NCBI GenBank assembly: GCA_046155505.1
Contig: JBJXFK010000185.1
Location: 1-16,666, forward strand
Direction: 5' to 3'
Origin: JBJXFK01 sp046155505
GTDB taxonomy: Bacteria; Planctomycetota; Phycisphaerae; UBA1845; Fen-1342
DNA: 16,666 nucleotides
Of this stretch, positions 1 through 5,592 are shown piece after piece. The notes beneath the pieces are model-generated. The model worked only from the letters and a program-made list of their open reading frames with translations. It was not told the origin of the DNA and did no database searches. Position 1 is the stretch's first letter; each line of letters opens with the position of its first letter. Both the position numbers and the translations under genes were made by a program.

Positions 1-998
1 TCGACACGCGGCAGCACGCACGAAAGCAGTTGCGCGACGCGATCGCGGTTCACGAGCGGACAAAGCGGTGTCGAAGCCGCCGCCTGATGATCGAGAATCG
101 AGCCGGCCGTCTCGGCGTAGACCGTCAGGTAGCCAAGCCGATCACGCAACCACGGCGCGGCGAGCCGCACGACCTGAATGCGTTCCGAGGGGATGAGCCG
201 CTCGTTTTGGGTGAACAGTCCGAAACGCACGCGCAGCCGTCCGTCGCTTTGTCGCAGGTGAAATCCGTAGTACTGCGTGACGGTGAAGATGATCGACGTT
301 ACCCAGCCGATGATGACCAGCAGCACGACGAACAGCGCCGCCAGACTGGCGAGCACGAATACGCTTTCGTGCAGCACGCTCTCGAGGCTCGGCAAATAGC
401 GATTCCAAAGCCGCTCCATCGGCTCGCGAAAGGTGTACCAGCCGCCGAAGATCGTCGCCAGAATCAGGCCCACGCGATTCTCCGTCGCGCCGGCGAGGAT
501 GAGGTCGCGAATCGGCGAACGCCAGACCAGATCGTGGTCGTCGGCGATCGGAGCTGCGGCGGCATCAAGCGGCGTCGCCACGTCGCGGTCGACGCGCACA
601 TCGAGTTTCAACTGCTGCGCGGCGGCGTGGCTGAGTGCAGAGAGCACCGCTTCAGCCTTGGCTCCGCCGGCGGTTTCGATTTCGACATCGACCACGCCGA
701 GCAGTTGGTGCAACACGCCGCGCTTCAGCGTCATGTTTTGAATGCGGTCGATGGGGATGGATCGTGTCTGGCGCGTGATCAGGCCCGAGCGGATGATGAG
801 ATTGCCGGCTTCGATCGCGTAGCCGAGCGTGAGATAGCGAAACACCGCACCGAGCGCCGAGAGCACCGCGACGCCGGCGAGGATGTACTCATAGACTTCG
901 CCGCCATCGCTGCTGCGCGAGCCGAAGAAGCGCAGGGCCAGCGCGACGATGATGATGTATGCGAACGAAGCAAGCCGACGGGCAAGCTCAATGAGCAT
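1..998 (-). CDS. PH domain membrane protein, YdbT-like (3' end beyond window)
   Basis: This frame is open for 332 codons and leaves the window without a stop, so the C-terminus is missing. Hydrophobic helices lie at about residues 7-26 and 36-56. A first bacterial PH-like unit follows (about 57-112; motif IPIDRIQNM at 81-89, then GVVDVEIETAGG). More hydrophobic stretches cover about 175-190 and 212-240, and a second PH-like unit begins near 244 (LIPSERIQVVRLAAPWL, then LGYLTVYAETAG). Two or more such units between helices is the YdbT arrangement (bPH_2 family); members are usually near 500 residues. The exact role of YdbT proteins is poorly known; they are thought to act at the membrane. The ATG at 998-996 overlaps the stop of the upstream YdbS-like gene by 11 bp, which implies one operon. 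No strong ribosome site is visible. Family assignment is good; function is not claimed. Confidence 0.85.
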   Translation of the reverse strand, partial: MLIELARRLASFAYIIIVALALRFFGSRSSDGGEVYEYILAGVAVLSALGAVFRYLTLGYAIEAGNLIIRSGLITRQTRSIPIDRIQNMTLKRGVLHQLLGVVDVEIETAGGAKAEAVLSALSHAAAQQLKLDVRVDRDVATPLDAAAAPIADDHDLVWRSPIRDLILAGATENRVGLILATIFGGWYTFREPMERLWNRYLPSLESVLHESVFVLASLAALFVVLLVIIGWVTSIIFTVTQYYGFHLRQSDGRLRVRFGLFTQNERLIPSERIQVVRLAAPWLRDRLGYLTVYAETAGSILDHQAAASTPLCPLVNRDRVAQLLSCVLPRV

Positions 999-1602
999 CG
1001 TGGCTGGGTGAAGCCGACGTGGGAGCGTCGTCATCCGTGCCCTCCGCGCTCAGTAGCTCGGTCCGCAATCGCTCGGCCTCGGTCGGCGAGATTCCCGGAA
1101 TCGTGACCACGGCGGCGATCGTGCCGGCCGTGAACAGGCTGACATCGACGATGCCGAAGCTGCGTGCGACCGGGCCTTGTTGAATATCGACGTGCTGCAC
1201 GCGGCTGCGCGGGATGCAGCGCCGTGTGCGCCACCACACGCCGAAGGTGATGTCGAGATCGCGCTCGCGCAGCGTGTATCGCCAGGAATCATAATAACGC
1301 GGGTTGTACGAAATGCCGGTCCAGCAGGAGACCAGAAAGATCACGAAAAACACCAGCCCGCCGAGCGCGGCGATGAGCGTCTGCGAAAACAGCGCGATCA
1401 TCGCGATCGCGAATGTGACCACCAGAAACACGATCGCCGTAATGACGCTCGCGATTCCCCAGACTCGAAGAAGGGCGGGATCGAGGCGGCGCGGTGCGTC
1501 ATCCGGCATCGGCGGCGCCGGTGCGATTGTCGCCGGCGCGGCGATGGGTAGTACCGGCGTGGCGAGAATCGGTTCGGGAGTTGTGCTCGACGAGTCGTGC
1601 AT
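988..1602 (-). CDS. PH domain membrane protein, YdbS-like
   Basis: A 204-residue protein. Residues 1-40 are rich in Pro and Ala and probably disordered. Two membrane helices follow (about 46-70 and 75-98), then one bacterial PH-like unit at about 103-183, with YTLRERDLDITFGVWW, CIPRSRVQHVDIQQGP and GIVDVSLFTAG in the order seen in the bPH_2 family. The tail (185-204) is acidic and polar. It is the first gene of a two-gene unit with the overlapping YdbT-like gene, and this YdbS-YdbT pairing is common in bacteria. The ATG at 1602-1600 is the first start in the frame, and no clear Shine-Dalgarno sequence precedes it. The family call is secure, but the role (membrane-associated, possibly stress related in firmicutes) cannot be read from the sequence. 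Confidence 0.88.
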   Translation of the reverse strand: MHDSSSTTPEPILATPVLPIAAPATIAPAPPMPDDAPRRLDPALLRVWGIASVITAIVFLVVTFAIAMIALFSQTLIAALGGLVFFVIFLVSCWTGISYNPRYYDSWRYTLRERDLDITFGVWWRTRRCIPRSRVQHVDIQQGPVARSFGIVDVSLFTAGTIAAVVTIPGISPTEAERLRTELLSAEGTDDDAPTSASPSHDAH

Positions 1603-1651
1603 GTGGGAATGATAGGCGCGCCCGGAAAAATTTGTATGGCGTGCACAAGTT

Positions 1652-1795
1652 GGGTGTGGCTACGGACCTCGGCACAAAGTGTGATCGTCGTCCCAGACCG
1701 AGCCCGACGCGCAAGCTAGGTCTTCGCGTCGGACCGCACGAAATCCTAGCTTGCGCGTCGGGCTCGGATCGGTGTCACATTTCGTGGCCACACCC
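1652..1795. repeat. 144-bp imperfect intergenic palindrome
   Basis: The core is a perfect 23-bp inverted repeat: 1698-1720 pairs with 1745-1767 around a 24-nt loop, with arms containing CCCGACGCGCAAGCTAGG and its complement. Outside it, 1676-1684 pairs with 1775-1782 apart from one bulged base. The outermost 13 bases at 1652-1664 (GGGTGTGGCTACG) pair with 1783-1795, with one G-T pair. The structure fills nearly the whole gap between the YdbS-like gene and the zinc-ribbon gene. It could be a REP/MITE-type dispersed element, a strong hairpin at the 3' end of the zinc-ribbon transcript, or a structured RNA. It lacks a U-tract, so a simple intrinsic terminator is less likely. Confidence 0.8.
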
Positions 1796-1802
1796 CGTGA
1801 AT

Positions 1803-2408
1803 TCAATCAACGCGTGCCTTCGCGGCAGTTGATGCGCCGCATTCGGGGCAGCGGCCGGACTCGTTGCCGGTGAGGTTGTAATCGCAATGCATGCAGTGAC
1901 CGACGCGAGCATATCGGCGCGGGATGCCAATCAGGGCGAGTGCGATGAGTAGCAGTGCGATGAGCACGTTGCGCATCGGCAGGATGATGACCGACGATTC
2001 AATCCAATCGGCCGAGAGCGAGGTTCCGTCCGCGCGCGTTGTGTACAGCCGCACGGTGTTTCTGAAAGTGCGATCGTAGAGAAGCGGTGGGGCGGGCGGT
2101 ACGAACGTATTCCACCACTCGATGCCGACCGGTGGTGGCGCGTGCGTGTGGATGACCGTATAGCCAAGTGCGGTTTCGTCGGTTGAGTTCCACCGCACGA
2201 CGCTTCGAATTTGCATGACATCTTTCGCGATGGACAGGGCAACGCCCGGCGCGAACGGAAAATGTATTGGTCGGGTGGCCACGCGGGTGTAGATCCAGGC
2301 GTATGCGGCGGCGATGAAGGCACAAGCGGCCAGCGCCGCCAGCACGCGGGCGGTGCGCGAGCGGCGCGGGAAACGCAGTTTGCCGGGGCCGAGCAGTTTG
2401 AGCGGCAT
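1803..2408 (-). CDS. Membrane protein with C-terminal zinc ribbon (unknown function)
   Basis: A 201-residue protein with a basic N-terminus, a membrane helix at about 21-40, an extra-membrane domain of about 100 residues (41-137), a second helix at about 141-162 and a short cytoplasmic tail. The tail holds a four-cysteine ribbon: C172-x2-C175 and C187-x2-C190, within HCMHCDYNLTGN and GRCPECG. This ribbon tail recurs in many planctomycete membrane proteins and probably binds zinc. I do not recognise the domain between the helices. The gene stands alone, with long palindromes on both sides (1652-1795 and 2447-2508). The ATG at 2408-2406 has no obvious ribosome site. Existence and ribbon are well supported; function is unknown. 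Confidence 0.8.
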   Translation of the reverse strand: MPLKLLGPGKLRFPRRSRTARVLAALAACAFIAAAYAWIYTRVATRPIHFPFAPGVALSIAKDVMQIRSVVRWNSTDETALGYTVIHTHAPPPVGIEWWNTFVPPAPPLLYDRTFRNTVRLYTTRADGTSLSADWIESSVIILPMRNVLIALLLIALALIGIPRRYARVGHCMHCDYNLTGNESGRCPECGASTAAKARVD

Positions 2409-2446
2409 CAGTGCGGATTCTAGTTAGTCATTCGCGATATTGCGAC

Positions 2447-2508
2447 GGGAAGCATCGGCCTCCGGCCAGTGCAATGTGAAGTCGCACCGGCCGGAGGCCG
2501 ATGCTCCC
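2447..2508. repeat. Long intergenic hairpin between thiE and the zinc-ribbon gene
   Basis: AGCATCGGCCTCCGGCC at 2451-2467 pairs perfectly with 2489-2505 (17 bp). Past a one-base mismatch, GTGC at 2469-2472 pairs with GCAC at 2484-2487. On the outside GGG pairs with CCC past a bulged A. The loop is 11 nt. It begins 32 bp downstream of the thiE stop in the direction of transcription, so it may end the thiE message, although no run of T follows on that strand. The GC-rich palindromic design also fits a dispersed REP-like element. Confidence 0.75.
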
Positions 2509-2539
2509 CGCGCAATGTTGCACCCTTGCTAACGCTTGA

Positions 2540-3586
2540 TTAGCCGCGCTTCGGTGTCGCGTCGTTATCGCAGAATGCGCGGGTGGCGGCTTCGACATCG
2601 TCGGCTGCGATCACCGCAGAGCAGACGCAAATGCACGTCGCACCGGCGGCGAAGATCGACGGTGCGGTTGCGGCGGTGATCCCGCCAATGGCAATGCGCG
2701 GCAGACTCGTGCGCTCGGCGGCGTAGCGGAGCGTCTCGACGCCCGCGATCGTGTCCTGCGGCTTGGTGGTCGTGGCGAACATGGGGCCGACGGCGATGTA
2801 GTCGGGTTCTTCAAGCAGGGCGGCGGCGATTTGTGCGGGCGTGTGTGTGCTTTTGCCGACGAGCGTGCGGCCGCCCGCGATGCGGCGAACCTCGGCGACT
2901 GACAGGTCGTCCTGGCCGACGTGAACCATGTCGGCACCGACCAGCCGCGCAATGTCCGGCCGGTCGTTGATACAGAGCAGCGCGTCGTGCGAGCGTGTCA
3001 AATCACGCAGCATCATGGCACGGCGAAGCAACTCGCGGTCGGGAAGCGTTTTCTCGCGGAGTTGCAGACAACCTGCGCCGCCGCGCAGGGCGGCTGCGGC
3101 GGTTTGCAGCCAATCGGTGCGGCAGAGCGACTCGGTGATGATGACGTAGAGCCGCAAGCTGCGCAGTTTCGCACGCAGTGAGCCGCGAAGGATGATTGTC
3201 TGTTCGAGCTGGTAGCCGCGATGGCGAAGGGTTTCGGCGGCGGCGACGATCGCGGGTGCGATGAGCTTGCCGTACTCGGCGACGGCGCGCGCTGCTTCGC
3301 TCAAGCGCGCGAATTCGGCGCGGACGACGGATTCAACGTCGGTGCGGTGCAGTTCTGTGTCGAGCTTGGCGTCGCGGCCGACGTCGCCGTGCGAGTCGCG
3401 GGCGTCGAGCAGGGCGGCGTGCGGGGTCGACGCGACACTCGCGGCGAGGTCGTGGCGGGTACGTTTGATGGCCGCGGTTGCGTCGGCGTCGTCGAGGATG
3501 AAGCGCGCGTATTCCTCGATCACGCGCAGAGCTTCGCGGGCGCGGTTGAGGTTGGCGTCGAGGATGCGGAGCAGTCCGGGTTCCAT
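2540..3586 (-). CDS. thiE: Thiamine phosphate synthase, cyanobacterial-type fused form
   Basis: This enzyme joins HMP-pyrophosphate and thiazole phosphate to make thiamine monophosphate in the cytoplasm. The 348-residue protein has two parts. Residues 1-135 are a helical N-terminal domain (RILDANLNRAREALRVIEEY at 7-26; SEAARAVAEYGKL at 96-108) like that of cyanobacterial ThiE, classed by some as ThiD2 and proposed to phosphorylate HMP-phosphate. Residues 145-340 are the ThiE TIM barrel, with QLREK (175-179), INDRPDIA (206-213), HVGQDDL (222-228), GKSTH (244-248), YIAVGPMFATTTKP (263-276) and AIGGI (299-303). The frame is open 84 codons further upstream, but homology begins at MEPGLLRILD, so I chose the ATG at 3586-3584; the ATG just before it at 3589 is equally possible. 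No Shine-Dalgarno site is visible. No other thi genes are nearby. Confidence 0.93.
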   Translation of the reverse strand: MEPGLLRILDANLNRAREALRVIEEYARFILDDADATAAIKRTRHDLAASVASTPHAALLDARDSHGDVGRDAKLDTELHRTDVESVVRAEFARLSEAARAVAEYGKLIAPAIVAAAETLRHRGYQLEQTIILRGSLRAKLRSLRLYVIITESLCRTDWLQTAAAALRGGAGCLQLREKTLPDRELLRRAMMLRDLTRSHDALLCINDRPDIARLVGADMVHVGQDDLSVAEVRRIAGGRTLVGKSTHTPAQIAAALLEEPDYIAVGPMFATTTKPQDTIAGVETLRYAAERTSLPRIAIGGITAATAPSIFAAGATCICVCSAVIAADDVEAATRAFCDNDATPKRG

Positions 3587-3685
3587 CATTGCGAGGAGGA
3601 TAACGGCGGGGGCGGCGGGGGAGTGATGCCGCGGACGTAGCATCGGGCACGGAGACTGGATAGATGGGAGAAATATTGCCATGGA

Positions 3686-3705
3686 TTGCACGGATTTGCA
3701 CGGAT
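3686..3705. repeat. Tandem decamer TTGCACGGAT x2
   Basis: The ten bases TTGCACGGAT occur twice with no spacer, 100-120 bp upstream of the thiE start. This could be a regulatory binding site or the remnant of a dispersed repeat. Nothing else in the window repeats it. Confidence 0.6.
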
Positions 3706-3861
3706 GAGTTGCAGGTATTTTGATGTTCAGTGGCACGGGCGGGGATGGTACGCAAGCGAATGCAGTGGTCGCTGTGAGTGGGCGGAAGCCACACACTCTC
3801 GTCTGGCTCGGATGGACGAGACGAGCGATCGTCTGCATTGTGAGTAAGGCTCGCGTGAAGA

Positions 3862-4310
3862 GTTAGCGCCGTTTTCGCAAAGTTGGCTGGCGATTGAGAG
3901 TACTTCGCGGCGGGACGACGGGAGCGCGCACAAAGCCGGCGTTCACGGAAAATTTACATTCGGACACTTGGAGTCCGTCATTTGGCCGTCGAGTTTTCGC
4001 TGCGTCGGGCCGCGTTTGATCTCTCGATGCCGCGAACGCGAGCGGCTGCGAAAAACCAGCCCTGCGGCAAATTTGCGCGTTGGCGTTGCACAGGAGTGCC
4101 GACCAGTGCTTGCGGCCTGGCGCGCCAAAGTTAGCGCAACCTTCGCATTTATTTTGCGCGGCCCATACGCGGCGTCAACACATCCTTCACGTTCGCCAGC
4201 GACGATGCGCCGGCAAGGCGTGGTCTGAAGCGACGTGCTGACCGGGTCGGCGAGGGGTTAGCGCGGCGCTCACGCAAGTTTGACGGTTATTTTTTGATTT
4301 CCTCGTCAAC
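3862..4310 (+). repeat. Three spaced GTTAGCGC boxes upstream of the pilin gene
   Basis: The octamer GTTAGCGC occurs at 3862-3869, 4130-4137 and 4257-4264, all in the same direction. In the first two it is followed after 4 nt by TTCGCA. The last two are also each followed by a TTATTTT patch and then CGTCAAC (4173-4179 and 4304-4310), as if they were diverged copies of a module of about 50 bp. The similarity is loose and could be chance; a regulatory role is only inferred from position. Confidence 0.35.
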
Positions 4311-4363
4311 GCCTCATTGACGGCGTCCAAACTCCGCACCTCACAACATTGGAGAGTAACAAG

Positions 4364-5464
4364 ATGAACGAGCGCAATCAGTCGCGAATCGGGAGAGGGA
4401 AGAGCTGCCTGTCGCCTGGGTTCACACTGATCGAACTGCTTGTCGTTGTCGCCATCATCGCACTGCTGATCTCGATCCTGCTGCCGAGCTTGAACGCGGC
4501 CCGCTCGAGCGCCAAGGCGACCAAGTGCGGCACCAATCTGGCGTCGGTGGGCAAGGCGGTTCATGGCTATTTGGCCGAGAACAAGGCCGTGTTTCCGCTC
4601 GCGTACGTCTGGGCTTCGGATCGCAACGGCGGCGAGGACATCAGCCGCCAGGATCGCGTGAACGGCTACATTCATTGGTCGTATCGCCTGTTCCAGAAGG
4701 GACAGGTGAAGGACGAGTCGTTCCAGTGCCCGGACTTTGACAAGGGCGGTCACCCGCGCACCAACCCCGGTCCGAATGCCGGCCTGTGGGTTGAAGACCA
4801 GATCGGCGGCGAAGCTTCGGGTGGCGGGTCTCGTCCGAACCCCGATCCGGGCAGCCCGGCGACGTATCTCGAAGACAAGCAGGCACCGTGGATGGCCTAT
4901 ACGGTCAACAGCGCGGTGATGGCTTGGAATCGTCTGGGTAACGTTCAAGTTGCGAACCCGAAATTCAAATTCGTGAAAGAGTCGGACGTGGATAATGGCG
5001 GTCGCGTCATTCTCGCGGCCGAGTTCAATACCAATTTCAAAGTAGTTTCGCGCCAGATTGGCGGCGACGGGCTCGAGAGCATCGCGCATCGTCCTGTGCG
5101 TCCGTTCTCGGTTGCTGGACTCGGCTATGACGAGTTTCAAGCAACCCCGAACTCGACGGTGCCGCAGTATTCGTATCACCCGCCGGGCGGGCCGGACAAG
5201 GACTACGGTCTGCTCCCGCTTAGTCGTCTTGAGGAACAGTCGAATGTTCTTGAGGGCACCGTGCGCTCGCTGAACGCGGTCGGTCGTCATCACCCCGGCG
5301 GCGATCGTCTGGGCGGCAGCGGAAATTTCCTGTTTGTCGATGGTCACGTCGCCCGCACCACCATCCTGAAGACGTTGCAGGATCGGCAGTGGGGCACCAA
5401 GTACTACTCGATGTCCGGCACAAACAACGGTATTCCCAGCCTCGATTATGCGACCATTCCTTAG
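4364..5464 (+). CDS. Type II secretion/type IV pilin-like pseudopilin
   Basis: A 366-residue protein with a class III prepilin signal: basic leader, cleavage expected after G19, F20 as the first mature residue, E24 at position +5, and the hydrophobic stalk helix at 20-43 (GFTLIELLVVVAIIALLI). A large globular domain follows. Near the C-terminus FLFVDGHV (322-329) is the V-D-G-H-V tail found in the very numerous planctomycete pilin-like proteins (DUF1559 and relatives). Such proteins are processed by prepilin peptidase and carried to the envelope. The ATG at 4364 is preceded by GGAG at 4351-4354; a TTG at 4349 in the same frame is less likely because it lies before that site. A hairpin follows the gene. 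No secretion ATPase or prepilin peptidase gene is in the window, so the machinery it serves is unknown. Confidence 0.9.
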   Translation: MNERNQSRIGRGKSCLSPGFTLIELLVVVAIIALLISILLPSLNAARSSAKATKCGTNLASVGKAVHGYLAENKAVFPLAYVWASDRNGGEDISRQDRVNGYIHWSYRLFQKGQVKDESFQCPDFDKGGHPRTNPGPNAGLWVEDQIGGEASGGGSRPNPDPGSPATYLEDKQAPWMAYTVNSAVMAWNRLGNVQVANPKFKFVKESDVDNGGRVILAAEFNTNFKVVSRQIGGDGLESIAHRPVRPFSVAGLGYDEFQATPNSTVPQYSYHPPGGPDKDYGLLPLSRLEEQSNVLEGTVRSLNAVGRHHPGGDRLGGSGNFLFVDGHVARTTILKTLQDRQWGTKYYSMSGTNNGIPSLDYATIP

Positions 5465-5519
5465 TAACGACGATTCGCCGCAATTTGTGGACCGGCGTCA
5501 TTCAAACTCGGTAGCTCGT

Positions 5520-5553
5520 TCCGCCGCCTCGCGTGCATGCGGCGGATTGTTTG
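5520..5553 (+). terminator. Probable terminator of the pseudopilin gene
   Basis: TCCGCCGC (5520-5527) pairs with GCGGCGGA (5539-5546) across an 11-nt loop, and TTGTTTG follows. It lies about 55 bp after the pilin stop and before the ribosome site of the next gene, which suggests the two genes are at least partly separate in transcription. Confidence 0.6.
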
Positions 5554-5592
5554 GATAGGCCAACTGTGCGTCTCTCTCTTGGAGGTCTTGAA

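Larger units (their letters stand above)
3587..4363. other. 777-bp intergenic region before the pseudopilin gene
   Basis: No reading frame here resembles a protein; the short frames are arginine-rich and lack start signals. The region lies between the divergent thiE and pseudopilin genes and must hold both promoters. It contains a tandem decamer (3686-3705), three copies of the octamer GTTAGCGC (3862, 4130, 4257), several T/A-rich patches near 4148 and 4287, and a small hairpin (CGTCAA at 4304-4309 with TTGACG at 4317-4322) in the presumed leader of the pilin gene. I could not assign a convincing -35/-10 pair. Confidence 0.6.

Noticed and set aside
30..1106. 358-codon plus-strand open frame over the PH-domain genes
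   Set aside because: It shadows the YdbT-like frame, which has helices and PH motifs in order; the plus frame is rich in Arg, Asp and Gln with no recognisable domain.
3587..3838. Upstream 84-codon extension of thiE
   Set aside because: It is proline-rich with no similarity to ThiE, and family homology begins at MEPGLLRILD.
4280..4308. TTGACG at 4280 as the -35 box of the pilin promoter
   Set aside because: No acceptable -10 hexamer is found 16-19 bp downstream.
3590..4363. A CRISPR array or tRNA in the long gene-free stretch
   Set aside because: The repeats are too few and unevenly spaced, and no cloverleaf or regular spacers are visible.
4187..5347. 386-codon minus-strand open frame opposite the pseudopilin gene
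   Set aside because: The pilin signal sequence and VDGHV tail on the plus strand are clear; the opposite frame resembles no protein.
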